Positions 1 through 9,331 of a DNA stretch of 52,373 nucleotides are shown one piece after another. Source of the stretch: Candidatus Coprenecus pullistercoris. Its GTDB lineage: Bacteria; Bacteroidota; Bacteroidia; Bacteroidales; UBA932. The notes below the pieces were generated by a model. The model saw only the letters and a program-made list of their open reading frames with translations. It made no database searches and was not told where the DNA came from. Numbering within the stretch: the stretch's first letter is position 1; each line of letters starts with the position of its first letter. The stretch is from contig DXAT01000074.1 of the NCBI GenBank assembly GCA_019116965.1, positions 1-52,373 of the forward strand, in the 5' to 3' direction. Both the position numbers and the translations under genes were made by a program.

Positions 1-557
1 GAGTAGTTGTTGGCTCTCTTGGCCCCTCCCATGTCGGGAGCTGCGATGGAGAGGTTGTCCAGCTTCATGTCCCTGAGGTAGGGCAGGAAAATACTGCTGG
101 CATATATATGGTCCACGGGAAAGTCGAAGAATCCCTGGATCTGGTCTGCGTGGAGGTCGGTGGTGATCACCCTGTCGCATCCTGCGGCTACGAGCAGGTT
201 GGCGACCAACTTGGCTCCGATGGAAACTCTGGGACGGTCCTTGCGGTCCTGACGCGCCCATCCGAAATAGGGGATGACCGCGATGACCTTATAGGCGGAA
301 GCCCTGCGGGCTGCGTCGATCATGAGCAGGAGCTCGAAAAGGTTGTCCAGCGGGGGAAATGTGGACTGTACGATGAATGTGGTGGTTCCGCGGACGGATT
401 CGTTGAATGCGGGCTGGAACTCACCGTCACTGAAGTCGGTGACTACCGAGTCTCCGAGATCGAGGCCGAGCGACTTTGCGATTTTCTCGGCGAGATAGCG
501 CGATCCTCTGCAGGAGAAGATCTTGATTCCATGGGTGTGGTTGGTGGTGTGTTTCAT
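1..557 (-). CDS. prs: Ribose-phosphate pyrophosphokinase, C-terminus cut by window edge
   Basis: Makes PRPP from ribose 5-phosphate and ATP for nucleotide, histidine and tryptophan synthesis, in the cytosol. About 185 residues are visible. They start MKHTTNHTHGIKIFSCRGSR, continue with the N-terminal signature FSDGEFQP and the substrate loop WARQDRKDRPR, and include the PRPP synthase signature DLHADQIQGFFDFPVDHIYA. The reading frame is open to base 1, so the C-terminal half lies outside the window. The ATG at 557 fits the usual N-terminus of the family. It lies 20 bases downstream of the engB stop on the same strand, so the two are probably co-transcribed. The family assignment is secure. Confidence 0.96.
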   Translation of the reverse strand, partial: MKHTTNHTHGIKIFSCRGSRYLAEKIAKSLGLDLGDSVVTDFSDGEFQPAFNESVRGTTTFIVQSTFPPLDNLFELLLMIDAARRASAYKVIAVIPYFGWARQDRKDRPRVSIGAKLVANLLVAAGCDRVITTDLHADQIQGFFDFPVDHIYASSIFLPYLRDMKLDNLSIAAPDMGGAKRANNY

Positions 558-577
558 ATTGTGTCAGTGTTTCAGTA

Positions 578-1186
578 TTACTTGTGTTGATTGTTTATGC
601 TTTTCATATTGTCCTCGATGACAGCTATGAGCTCGTCTTTTCCGGACCGTTTGTCCGAAGAGGTGGGGATGATGTCCGTGCCGGCCTTTATCGGGTCTAT
701 CTCCGCTCTTATGGCCTTCATGCTGCTGTCCAGGGCTGTCTTGGACAGTTTGTCGCATTTGGTGAGCACGATGGTGAACGGTATGTCTGCTCCGGCCACC
801 GCGGATATGAAACTGCGGTCTATCTCCATCAGCGGATGCCTTGAGTCCAGCAGGATGAACAGCATCGCCAGTTCTTCGGAGTGGCTTATGTAGTCCTCGA
901 TCATGGCTTTCAGAGTGGCCTGCGCTTTTTTCGATGCCTTGGCGAATCCATATCCCGGCAGGTCGACAAGATACCATCTGTCATTGATGAGGAAATGGTT
1001 GACAAGTATGGTCTTTCCGGGCATCGAGGAGGTCTTGGCGAGGTCCTTCCGTCCGCACAGCATGTTGATCAGCGAAGACTTGCCTACATTGGAACGGCCG
1101 ATGAAAGCATATTCCGGTGCCTTGAAGGCCGGCTTCTGCTCCACTTTTGTGCTGCTTCCCTTGAAGATGGCTGTCTTTATAATCAT
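578..1186 (-). CDS. engB: Ribosome biogenesis GTP-binding protein EngB (YsxC/YihA)
   Basis: Small GTPase needed for assembly of the large ribosomal subunit. The 202 residues show the GTPase motifs in order: P-loop GRSNVGKSS at 30-38, the conserved SMPGKT switch region near 54-59, DLPG at 75-78, TKCD at 142-145 and a TSS G5-like motif near 176. Length and motif spacing are normal for the TrmE-Era-EngA-EngB-Septin group. It is divergent from xseA and upstream of prs. A minus-strand -7-like element (TACTTTTG, 1205-1212) lies just ahead of the start. Confidence 0.96.
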   Translation of the reverse strand: MIIKTAIFKGSSTKVEQKPAFKAPEYAFIGRSNVGKSSLINMLCGRKDLAKTSSMPGKTILVNHFLINDRWYLVDLPGYGFAKASKKAQATLKAMIEDYISHSEELAMLFILLDSRHPLMEIDRSFISAVAGADIPFTIVLTKCDKLSKTALDSSMKAIRAEIDPIKAGTDIIPTSSDKRSGKDELIAVIEDNMKSINNQHK

Positions 1187-1200
1187 ACTGCTTTTTTAAA

Positions 1201-1226
1201 ACGGCAAAAGTACAAAAAGTTGCCGT
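1201..1226. other. Inverted repeat between the divergent engB and xseA genes
   Basis: ACGGCAA (1201-1207) and TTGCCGT (1220-1226) form a 7-bp inverted repeat with a 12-base loop. It overlaps the engB -7-like element TACTTTTG on the minus strand. On the plus strand a -7-like TAAATTTG (1245-1252) precedes xseA. It could be an operator or chance; no known regulator can be named. Confidence 0.3.
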
Positions 1227-1279
1227 AAAGTCATGTATTTGTACTAAATTTGTTGGCAAAATCGTAAAATGGTCAGTCT

Positions 1280-2602
1280 ATGCGTGAGTATGTTTCGTTG
1301 AGCCGGCTGTTGCAGGGAGTGAAAGGAGCGGTCGCCACGGCTTTGCCGTCGCCGGTGTGGGTGAAGGCGGAGATACACGAGCTGAGGGTGCACGCCAACG
1401 GGCACTGTTATATGGAATTGGTGGAGAAAGGCTCAGGACGGGATGTGTTCAGCGCGAAGGTTTCGGCCGTAATATGGCGCTCGAGGCGTCCGCTGGTCGA
1501 GGCGGCCTTCCATCAGGGTACCGGCCGCAGGCTGGAGGCCGGCATGACGGTTCTGGTCCAGGTCAGGGTGCAGTATTCGGAACTTTACGGCATGAGTCTG
1601 AGCATCGAGGACATAGATCCTGCTTTCACTCTCGGAGAGGTGGAACTGGCCCGGCAGCGGACTTTGGAAAGGCTTACGCGGGAGGGACTGCTGGACCGTA
1701 ACGGCTCCCTGCCCATGCCGGGACTGCCAAGAAGATTTGCGTTGATAACTTCTGAAACAGCTGCCGGTTACGGGGATTTTATGAACCATCTTTACGACAA
1801 CGGCTATGGTTTCCGCTTTTATACGAAGCTGTATCCGGCACCTATGCAGGGCGCAGCGGCTCCGGCCGGTATCATGGATGCGTTGAACAGCGTGCTGGAC
1901 GACCTGGCTGAGGGGGCACGGTACGATGCGGTGCTGCTGCTGCGCGGTGGAGGCGCCGTGGCCGACTTGGTCTGCTTCGACGATTATGAACTGGCGGTCA
2001 GCATCGCCACTTTCCCGTTGCCTGTGATGGTGGCTGTCGGGCACGAGCGGGACAGACATATCTGCGATATGGTCGCAGCGAGGTCGCTCAAGACTCCCAC
2101 AGCCCTGGCTGATTTCATAGTAGATGCTTTCGTGGCGGAGGACGCTTCCCTGACCGCGCTTTCGGACCGGCTGCGCTCGTCCGTCGCATTGAGGATGGAG
2201 AATCTTCGTCTGCGGCAGGAGCAGACGGGCCGTCGGCTCCAGTCCGGGACGGCCATGCGCTGCCGTCTGGAGCGAAGCCGGATGGATATGCTCCGGATGC
2301 GTATGAAAAAAGGTGCGGCGCTGCGTTCCGGTAATGAACAGAACGGGCTCAATGTCTTGTGGATGAGGGTTAGGAGCGGGGTTGTCCTGCGTCTGAAGGC
2401 AGAATCCGGCAGGCTGGACATGCTCGAGCTGCGTGTCCGCAAGGGAGATCCGGTGGCTGCGCTGAGGGAGGGCAGCGCCTATGTGCTGCGCGCAGGCCGC
2501 CCGGTGGAGACTGCCGCTGCCCTTACGCCCGGAGACAGCGTCGACCTGCTACTTCGTGACGGAACTGTCCGCTGTCTCGTCAGCTCCGTCGACATCAATT
2601 AA
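1280..2602 (+). CDS. xseA: Exodeoxyribonuclease VII large subunit
   Basis: Catalytic subunit of exonuclease VII, which degrades single-stranded DNA in both directions to oligonucleotides. The 440 residues show an N-terminal OB-fold (about 1-120, starting with REYVSLSRLLQGVKGAV), the catalytic core with ITSETAAGYGDF, LLRGGGAVADLVCFDD and VAVGHERDRHICD, and a long charged helical region (about 290-400) with loosely repeated MRMRKG-like units that should carry the small subunit. Length is typical for the family. xseB follows after 79 bases, as expected. The start is the ATG that yields the conserved N-terminus. Confidence 0.95.
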   Translation: MREYVSLSRLLQGVKGAVATALPSPVWVKAEIHELRVHANGHCYMELVEKGSGRDVFSAKVSAVIWRSRRPLVEAAFHQGTGRRLEAGMTVLVQVRVQYSELYGMSLSIEDIDPAFTLGEVELARQRTLERLTREGLLDRNGSLPMPGLPRRFALITSETAAGYGDFMNHLYDNGYGFRFYTKLYPAPMQGAAAPAGIMDALNSVLDDLAEGARYDAVLLLRGGGAVADLVCFDDYELAVSIATFPLPVMVAVGHERDRHICDMVAARSLKTPTALADFIVDAFVAEDASLTALSDRLRSSVALRMENLRLRQEQTGRRLQSGTAMRCRLERSRMDMLRMRMKKGAALRSGNEQNGLNVLWMRVRSGVVLRLKAESGRLDMLELRVRKGDPVAALREGSAYVLRAGRPVETAAALTPGDSVDLLLRDGTVRCLVSSVDIN

Positions 2603-2681
2603 AGGGCAATAGGTATTCTGTATTGGTTTTGTCTGAATTTTTCTGTAACTTGCAGAGTTTTATTTCAAAACTGTTGCAAAT

Positions 2682-2870
2682 ATGGAAAATCTGAAATATG
2701 AGGATGCGCTCGGGCGTCTTGAGAAGATAGTCGCTGAGATCGAGGACCCGAAGACGGCGGTAGGAGATATCCCGGCCAAGGTCAAGGAGGCGGCAGGTCT
2801 GCTTACATATTGCCGGAAGATGCTCAAGGAGAGCGAGGAGAGTATCGGCAGGATTTTGGATGAACAGTAA
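2682..2870 (+). CDS. xseB: Exodeoxyribonuclease VII small subunit
   Basis: Short helical protein of 62 residues that binds in several copies to the coiled-coil region of XseA and is needed for stable exonuclease VII. The N-terminal pattern KYEDALGRLEKIVAEIED and the later CRKMLKESEESIGRIL are the standard XseB helices. It follows xseA and precedes the glycogen operon by only 12 bases, so it may share a transcript with glgB. Confidence 0.94.
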   Translation: MENLKYEDALGRLEKIVAEIEDPKTAVGDIPAKVKEAAGLLTYCRKMLKESEESIGRILDEQ

Positions 2871-2882
2871 TCTTCGCGACCT

Positions 2883-4856
2883 ATGATTTACGACGCTGAT
2901 ACATATCTGGCTCCATACAGGGAGTGGGTTGACAGACGCTGTCGTCGGATAGTGACGGCCAGGCAGGAACTGGCCGGATACGGCAGGCCCCTGTCCGAAG
3001 CGGCGAACAACCATCTGTACTACGGCGTGCACCTGGAGCATGACTGCGTGGTGTTCCGGGAGTGGGCTCCAAATGCCGGGGCGGTCTATCTCGTAGGAGA
3101 ATTGAACGGATGGCGGAAGGATGAGCGTTACCGTCTCAGAAGTATCGGCGGCGGTAACTGGGAGCTTCGCCTGCCGGCGCGTGAGGTGCCGCACGGCACT
3201 TTGTTCAAATGGATAGTGGAATGGCCCGGCGGCTCGGGCGAGAGGATTCCGGCCTATGCCGTCCGCTGTGTCCAGGATCCGGATACGAAGATATTCTCGG
3301 CCCAGGTCTGGCTTCCGCGGAAAAAATACCGCTGGAAGCATCCGGATTTTATTCCGCATAACAGGTATCCTCTTATCTACGAGGCTCATATCGGGATGTG
3401 CTCCGAGCAGGAGAAGGTGGCTTCGTTCGATGAGTTCCGGCTCAATGTGCTTCCGAGGATACGCGCTTTGGGCTACAACACTCTGCAGCTGATGGCCCTG
3501 CAGGAGCATCCTTATTACGGCTCGTTCGGCTATCAGGTGTCGGGGTTCTTCGCCCTCAGCTCGCGCTTCGGTACTCCGGAGGAGTTCAAGGCCTTGGTGG
3601 ACGAGGCGCACGGTATGGGCATCGCAGTGGTGATGGATATCGTCCACTCCCATGCCGTGGACAATGCGACGGAGGGAATCGGTATGCTGGACGGAACGGA
3701 CTATATGTATTGTCACGGCGGGGCGAGGGGCAGGCATCCGGCCTGGGGCTCGAGGTGTCTGAACTACGGCAATCCGGCCACGGTCCGTTTCCTGCTCTCG
3801 AATATCAAGTTCTGGATGGAGGAATATCATATCGACGGCTTCCGTTTTGACGGGGTGACCAGCATGATATATCTTGACCACGGTCTCGGCAAGGACTTTA
3901 CGGATTATTCGTGCTATTTCGACGGTAATCAGGACGAGGATGCCCTGACTTATCTGGGGCTGGCCAATATTCTTGTAAAGGAGATCAATCCCAAGGCCGT
4001 GACAATAGCCGAGGATGTGAGCGGTATGCCAGGTCTGGCGGCTCCGTTCAGGGACGGCGGCATCGGCTTTGATTTCCGGCTGAGCATGGGCATAGCCGAT
4101 CATTGGATCAAGTGGATCAAGGAGCGCAGGGACGAGGACTGGAGTATGGGCGAGATATACTACGAGCTGACCAATAAGCGGAAAGACGAGCGGACGGTCA
4201 GTTACGCCGAGTGCCATGATCAGGCTCTGGTGGGGGATAAGACGATAATATTCCGTCTGATGGACAAGGAGATGTATACGGCCATGAACAAAGGTTCCCA
4301 AAGCCTGACGGTGGACAGGGGCATGGCCCTGCACAAGATGATCCGTCTCGTGACCATCGCGACGGCTGGTGACGGCTATCTCAATTTCATGGGCAATGAG
4401 TTCGGCCATCCCGAGTGGATAGACTTTCCCCGGGAGGGCAACGGCTGGTCTTACTTTTACGCCCGCCGGCAGTGGTCGCTGGCGGATAACCCTGACCTGC
4501 GTTACGGCCAGCTGTGGCAGTTCGACAGGGCCATGATACATCTTTTCGGCGGCAGTGCTATCCTGTCCGAGCGTCCGGTCAGCCTTTATGTGGATGAGGC
4601 TCAAAAAGTTTTGATTTTTGGCCGTGGATGTTTTATCTTTGCATTCAATTTCCATCCTGTGTCATCCGTAACGGATTTCCGGTTCCCGGCGCCTGCCGGC
4701 AAGTACACTCAGATACTGGATACGGACGACCCTCTTTTCGGAGGCTTCGGGCGCAATGACGGGAGTGTCGCCCATTTTACAGTGAGGGAAAAAGACTGTG
4801 ACTTGCTTCAGCTGTATCTTCCCAGCCGGTCGGCCATGGTCTTGAAAAGACATTAA
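2883..4856 (+). CDS. glgB: 1,4-alpha-glucan branching enzyme (GH13, eukaryote-like)
   Basis: Cuts alpha-1,4-glucan chains and re-attaches them by alpha-1,6 bonds to make branched glycogen in the cytosol. The 657 residues contain an N-terminal CBM48 region (VVFREWAPNAGAVYLVGELNGW), the GH13 barrel and a C-terminal beta domain. Catalytic residues are in GFRFDGVTSM (nucleophile Asp near 322), AEDVSGMPGL (acid Glu near 376) and AECHDQALVGDK (Asp near 445). The stretch ending in RFLLSNIKFWMEEYHIDGF resembles eukaryotic GBE1 and plant SBE more than E. coli GlgB, a known Bacteroidota trait. First gene of a closely spaced run of five glucan genes. Confidence 0.95.
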   Translation: MIYDADTYLAPYREWVDRRCRRIVTARQELAGYGRPLSEAANNHLYYGVHLEHDCVVFREWAPNAGAVYLVGELNGWRKDERYRLRSIGGGNWELRLPAREVPHGTLFKWIVEWPGGSGERIPAYAVRCVQDPDTKIFSAQVWLPRKKYRWKHPDFIPHNRYPLIYEAHIGMCSEQEKVASFDEFRLNVLPRIRALGYNTLQLMALQEHPYYGSFGYQVSGFFALSSRFGTPEEFKALVDEAHGMGIAVVMDIVHSHAVDNATEGIGMLDGTDYMYCHGGARGRHPAWGSRCLNYGNPATVRFLLSNIKFWMEEYHIDGFRFDGVTSMIYLDHGLGKDFTDYSCYFDGNQDEDALTYLGLANILVKEINPKAVTIAEDVSGMPGLAAPFRDGGIGFDFRLSMGIADHWIKWIKERRDEDWSMGEIYYELTNKRKDERTVSYAECHDQALVGDKTIIFRLMDKEMYTAMNKGSQSLTVDRGMALHKMIRLVTIATAGDGYLNFMGNEFGHPEWIDFPREGNGWSYFYARRQWSLADNPDLRYGQLWQFDRAMIHLFGGSAILSERPVSLYVDEAQKVLIFGRGCFIFAFNFHPVSSVTDFRFPAPAGKYTQILDTDDPLFGGFGRNDGSVAHFTVREKDCDLLQLYLPSRSAMVLKRH

Positions 4857-4867
4857 CTAAACCATAT

Positions 4868-6811
4868 ATGTCGTATCTTAAATTTGACAAAGCGGAATTG
4901 GTGAACCTGGAATATTCCCTGGTCAGGGAAGTCCTCGCCACCAATAAGACCGGAGGTTATCTCAACACTACCATTGTCGGCTGCAATACACGGAAGTATC
5001 ATGGCCTGTTTGTACTTCCGGTAAGGAACTTCGAGAACAGGAGGTATGTGCTTCTGTCCTCCCTGGACGAGACACTGATACAGCATGACCGTGATTTCAA
5101 TCTCGGAATCCACTGCTACGGCAAGAACAATTACGAGCCGCGCGGTCACAAGTACATAGTGGACTTCGAGTTCGACAAATATCCGGTGACCACATACCGT
5201 GTGGGCGGCATACTTTTCAGCAAGGCAATGCTTTTCCTGCACAACAAGGAGCAGCTTCTTATAAAATATACCCTGCTCGACGCTCATTCTGCCACGATAC
5301 TGCGCCTGAGACCGTTCTTGGCGTTCAGAGAGATACATTCCCTTACTCATGCCAACGAGGATGCGGAGAGGGGATATGCGGAAGTGGACGGCGGGGCCGC
5401 ATTCAGACTTTACGACGGATTCCCCTCGGTCAATATCCAGATCAATAAGGGCAACGGATATTTTCACAGCCCGGACTGGTACTACAACATAGAGTATCTC
5501 GAGGAGAAAAGAAGGGGCTTCCTGTATCAGGAGGACCTGTACACTCCGGGATATTTCGAACTTCCCATAAAGAAAGGTGAGTCTGTGGTCGTGTCCGTGT
5601 CAACTTCTCCTGTCGCTCCGAAGGGACTTGCCGGAGTATTTACCCGCGAGGCGGCTAAAAGAATATCGCTGCAGAGCTACGAGGACTGCCTTCAGCGCGC
5701 TGCCAAGCAGTTCATAGTCGGCGGCGGCCGGGGGCTCAAGGAGATATACAGCGGATATACATGGATGGGAAAGGGACTGAGGGAGACCATGATCGCTCTT
5801 CCCGGCCTGACACTTTTCGCCGACGGGGACACAACGGTGTACGAGGAGGTCATGGAGAGCGCGTTCAAGGTCTACGGCCAGCAGATACAGCGCGGTTCGA
5901 AGCAGGCCGACGCGGCTCTCTGGCTTATCTGGGCCGTACAGCAGTATGCGGCATTTACAGGTGATGCTCAGGGCGTATGGCTGAAGTACAGGGACAGACT
6001 GAGTGCCGTCATCAGAAGTTTCCTGGACGGTTCCCGTATGGGAGTGCGTCTGGATGACAACGGCCTGCTTTGGGTCAGGATGAACGGAGTGGCCATGTCG
6101 TGGATGAACGCCTATGACAGCGAGGGCAGTCCGGTCACCGAAAGGTCAGGGTACCAGGTGGAGACCAATGCTTTCTGGTACAATGCGGTCAGCTATATGA
6201 TAGATATGGAGACAAAGTACGGGAAAGACACGCGCCTCATATATCAGCTCCAGTCGGTCAAGGATAAGATTGACGCTAATTTCTACAATGTCTTCTGGTG
6301 TGAGGAGCGCCGTCATTTAGCGGACTATGTGGATGAGAACGGACAGAATGTGTACACCCGTCCCAATCAGATATTCGCCTGCAGCCTCGACTATTCGCCT
6401 TTGACGGAGGAAGTCAGGGGAATGGTGATGGAGTCCGTCAAGAAGGAGCTGCTTACATCCCGCGGCATACGGACCCTTGCTCCGAAGAATCCCCTGTACA
6501 AGGGAGTGTATGACGGAAATCAGGATCAGAGGGACCATGCCTACCATCAGGGATCTACAAGGGTGTGGCTGCTGACATTCTATATCGAGGCCATGTTCAG
6601 ACTTTACGGGGAGATGTTTGTCAGAAGGGCCACGGAGCTTGTCGGAGCATTCGAGGAAGATATAGAGCGTCACGGAGTGGGAAGTATCTGCGAGCTTTAC
6701 GACGGGGATCCTCCGCACAATCCTCATGGAGCCATATCCAGCGCGGTGGCCACGGCGTCTCTTCTGCGTTCGGAATATCTTATCAACAAATATAAAAAGG
6801 AGAAGCTATGA
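4868..6811 (+). CDS. Glycogen debranching enzyme (amylo-alpha-1,6-glucosidase type)
   Basis: Hydrolyses alpha-1,6 branch points in glycogen or limit dextrin. The 647 residues start with the GDE N-terminal domain (LVREVLATNKTGGYLNTT, then NTRKYHGLFV, residues about 15-45) and end with the GDE C-terminal (alpha/alpha)6-barrel, recognisable from GYTWMGKGLRETMIALPGL, SGYQVETNAFWYNAV, ALDYSPL-like and YHQGSTRVWLL. It lies 11 bases after glgB and its stop overlaps the next start as ATGA, so translation is probably coupled. The Asp in the usual WFPGWGRDTMI motif of the family is replaced here by WMGKGLRETMI, so the catalytic acid should be checked by alignment. Confidence 0.88.
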   Translation: MSYLKFDKAELVNLEYSLVREVLATNKTGGYLNTTIVGCNTRKYHGLFVLPVRNFENRRYVLLSSLDETLIQHDRDFNLGIHCYGKNNYEPRGHKYIVDFEFDKYPVTTYRVGGILFSKAMLFLHNKEQLLIKYTLLDAHSATILRLRPFLAFREIHSLTHANEDAERGYAEVDGGAAFRLYDGFPSVNIQINKGNGYFHSPDWYYNIEYLEEKRRGFLYQEDLYTPGYFELPIKKGESVVVSVSTSPVAPKGLAGVFTREAAKRISLQSYEDCLQRAAKQFIVGGGRGLKEIYSGYTWMGKGLRETMIALPGLTLFADGDTTVYEEVMESAFKVYGQQIQRGSKQADAALWLIWAVQQYAAFTGDAQGVWLKYRDRLSAVIRSFLDGSRMGVRLDDNGLLWVRMNGVAMSWMNAYDSEGSPVTERSGYQVETNAFWYNAVSYMIDMETKYGKDTRLIYQLQSVKDKIDANFYNVFWCEERRHLADYVDENGQNVYTRPNQIFACSLDYSPLTEEVRGMVMESVKKELLTSRGIRTLAPKNPLYKGVYDGNQDQRDHAYHQGSTRVWLLTFYIEAMFRLYGEMFVRRATELVGAFEEDIERHGVGSICELYDGDPPHNPHGAISSAVATASLLRSEYLINKYKKEKL

Positions 6812-8088
6812 GAGTCTTAATGTTCGGATGGGAGTTTCCCCCTCATATCGCCGGCGGTCTCGGAACCGCCTGCTACGGTATGGTTCGGGGACTGGCCAAC
6901 AACGGGGTGGATGTCCTTTTCGTCATGCCTTCGGCCTCTGGAGACGAAGACGGCAGAGTGGCCCGTATAATCAATGCCAGCGATGTGGAGGCTGCCGATA
7001 TCAAGTGCAGCTCGATGGACTTCCTGGAGCGGATCAATTTCCTCAGAATAGGAACCAACATGGTGCCGTATGTCTCTCCTGAGGACTTTACGGAGATGGT
7101 GGAGAAAGACCGTCATGTCCAGGCCGGGGAGTTCAAGGTCAACTTCAAGCAGAAATACAGGTTCTCAGGTAAATACGGCTCCAATCTCATGGAGGAGGTG
7201 GCACGCTACGCGCTTGTGGGCGGAACTATCGCCATGCAGAATCAGTTCGATGTGATACATGCCCATGACTGGCTTACATATCCGGCAGGTATCGCCGCAA
7301 AGCGGCTCACGGGCAAACCTCTGGTGATTCATGTGCATGCCACGGAGTTTGACCGCAGCGGTGAGAATATCAACACCCAGGTCTACGGCATCGAGAGGAT
7401 GGGTATGGAGGCGGCCGACAGGGTCATCACCGTCAGCAATCTTACCCGCAATATTGTGATAAACCGTTACGGCATATCTCCTGACAAGGTGATAACCGTG
7501 CACAATGCCGTGGACTTCAGCGGACGCAGTGATCTGGAAGTGCACCGGGGAGTGCCGGAAAAAGTGGTGACATTTCTCGGCAGGATTACTTTCCAGAAAG
7601 GTCCCGAATATTTTATAGAGGCTGCCAATAAGGTGCTTAGGTATTACAAGAATGTTCGTTTTGTCATGGCCGGCAGCGGAGACCTGCTCAACCGCTCCAT
7701 CCGCCGCGTGGCCAAGCTCGGCATATCCGACAGATTCCATTTTACGGGCTTCCTCAGAGGTGCCGATGTGCAGCGCATGTTCGCGATGTCTGATGTATAT
7801 GTGATGCCGTCTGTCTCGGAACCGTTCGGCATATCGCCCCTGGAGGCCATGAGGACAGGTGTGCCGACCATCATCTCGAAGCAGTCCGGTGTGGCGGAGG
7901 TGCTCAGGCACTCCATCAAGGTGGATTTCTGGGACATCGATGCCATGGCTGACGCCATCTACGGCCTCTTGAGGTATCCTGCTCTCGGAGCCATGGCGTC
8001 GCGCTGCGGTCTGGATGAGGTCAACACTCTCAAATGGAACAACGCCGCCAAGAAAATCAAGGAGATATATTTGTCAACAATAGATTAA
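6808..8088 (+). CDS. Glycogen synthase-like glycosyltransferase, family GT4
   Basis: Retaining GT-B glycosyltransferase of 426 residues. The start MRVLMFGWEFPPHIAGGLGT carries the loop (GGLGT) that binds the nucleotide-sugar phosphates, HAHDWLTYPAG is the usual synthase motif, and SVSEPFGISPLEAMRTGVPT is the E-x7-E motif of GT4/GT5. The start overlaps the previous stop by 4 bases (ATGA). Its place between debranching enzyme and GH57 in a glucan operon suggests a glucan elongating or priming role. The acceptor and donor cannot be read from sequence, and a different alpha-glucan or maltose-1-phosphate type reaction remains possible. Confidence 0.85.
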   Translation: MRVLMFGWEFPPHIAGGLGTACYGMVRGLANNGVDVLFVMPSASGDEDGRVARIINASDVEAADIKCSSMDFLERINFLRIGTNMVPYVSPEDFTEMVEKDRHVQAGEFKVNFKQKYRFSGKYGSNLMEEVARYALVGGTIAMQNQFDVIHAHDWLTYPAGIAAKRLTGKPLVIHVHATEFDRSGENINTQVYGIERMGMEAADRVITVSNLTRNIVINRYGISPDKVITVHNAVDFSGRSDLEVHRGVPEKVVTFLGRITFQKGPEYFIEAANKVLRYYKNVRFVMAGSGDLLNRSIRRVAKLGISDRFHFTGFLRGADVQRMFAMSDVYVMPSVSEPFGISPLEAMRTGVPTIISKQSGVAEVLRHSIKVDFWDIDAMADAIYGLLRYPALGAMASRCGLDEVNTLKWNNAAKKIKEIYLSTID

Positions 8089-8099
8089 AAACACGCAAT

Positions 8100-9305
8100 A
8101 TGGAAACAAAACCCTCAATCTGTATATATTTTCAGGTCCATCAGCCGGACAGGCTGAGGCAGTACCGTTTCTTCGATATAGGAAACGACCATCACTATTA
8201 CGATGATTTCGCGAACCGTACTATTGTGCGCCGCGTGGCGGACAGGTGCTATCTTCCCATGAACAGGTTGCTGCTCGATGTCATTGCGGCCTGCGGCAAG
8301 AAATTCAAGGTGGCCTTTTCCATTTCCGGCTCCGTTATGGAGCAGTTCGAGGCATACGCCCCGGAGGTGCTGGACAGTTTCAAGGCCCTGGCCGATACGG
8401 GCTGTGTCGAGTTCATCGCGGAGACATACTCCCATACCTTGTCCTCCCTGTTCTCGATGACTGAGTTCGAGAAGCAGGTCAAGCAGCACTCGGCCCTCAT
8501 CGCCAAGCATTTCGGCAAGAAGCCCAAGTGCTTCCGCAACACCGAGCTGATCTACTCCGATGAGATAGGGGCCGCTGTGGCCAGGATGGGATATACCTGC
8601 ATGCTGACCGAGGGAGCCAAGCACATCCTTGGCTGGAAGTCTCCCAACTATGTGTATACCAATGCGGCCAATCCTAAGCTCAGGCTTCTGCTCCGCAATT
8701 TTTCCCTCAGTGACGATATCGCTTTCCGTTTCTCGGACCGTTCGTGGGACAAGTGGCCCGTGGACACCGGCAAATATATCTCATGGCTCAATGATGCCAT
8801 AAAAGACGGAGAGATAATCAACCTCTTCATGGATTACGAGACATTCGGCGAGCATCAGAGTGCGTCCACCGGTATATTTGATTTCTTCCGTGCTCTTCCA
8901 GGAACCGTGCTTGAGCATACGGACTTCGAGTTCTGCACTCCGTCGCAGGCGGTTAAGAAGCACAATCCCGTGGCTCCCCTCAATGTGCCTTTCCCGATCT
9001 CGTGGGCCGATGAGGAGAGAGACACCACCGCATGGCTCGGCAACGAACTTCAGAACGAGGCTTCTTCAAAGCTCTATGCTTTGACGGACAAAGTGATAGC
9101 TGCTGAGGATCCGGCATTGAGCAAGGACTTTCTGAAGCTGCAGGAAAGCGACCATTTCTACTATATGTGCACGAAGTTCTTCTCGGACGGAGCGGTGCAT
9201 AATTACTTCAATCCGTACGACTCTCCTTACGAGGCGTTCATCAACTATATGAATGTGCTCAGTGACTTTATCCTGAGAGTGGACGGCAGGCTGAAACAAG
9301 ACTAA
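8100..9305 (+). CDS. GH57 family alpha-amylase / glucanotransferase
   Basis: Glycoside hydrolase family 57 enzyme of 401 residues. It starts with METKPSICIYFQVHQPDRLR, in which the HQP triad is family motif 1. Later blocks are CFRNTELIYSDEI (motif 3, nucleophile Glu) and NLFMDYETFGEH (motif 4, catalytic Asp near DYE). An in-frame start at 8034 would extend into the previous gene and adds no conserved residues, so 8100 is chosen. Members act on alpha-1,4-glucans as amylase, 4-alpha-glucanotransferase or branching enzyme; which applies here is not visible. It lacks a signal peptide, so it acts in the cytosol on stored glucan. Confidence 0.9.
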   Translation: METKPSICIYFQVHQPDRLRQYRFFDIGNDHHYYDDFANRTIVRRVADRCYLPMNRLLLDVIAACGKKFKVAFSISGSVMEQFEAYAPEVLDSFKALADTGCVEFIAETYSHTLSSLFSMTEFEKQVKQHSALIAKHFGKKPKCFRNTELIYSDEIGAAVARMGYTCMLTEGAKHILGWKSPNYVYTNAANPKLRLLLRNFSLSDDIAFRFSDRSWDKWPVDTGKYISWLNDAIKDGEIINLFMDYETFGEHQSASTGIFDFFRALPGTVLEHTDFEFCTPSQAVKKHNPVAPLNVPFPISWADEERDTTAWLGNELQNEASSKLYALTDKVIAAEDPALSKDFLKLQESDHFYYMCTKFFSDGAVHNYFNPYDSPYEAFINYMNVLSDFILRVDGRLKQD

Positions 9306-9331
9306 CGCAGATATCAATACACAACGCATAT

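Noticed and set aside
2595-4655. Long minus-strand open frame of 686 codons opposite glgB
   Set aside because: Exact antisense of a well-conserved GH13 gene; the translation is His/Arg/Leu-biased and matches no family. A by-product of codon bias.
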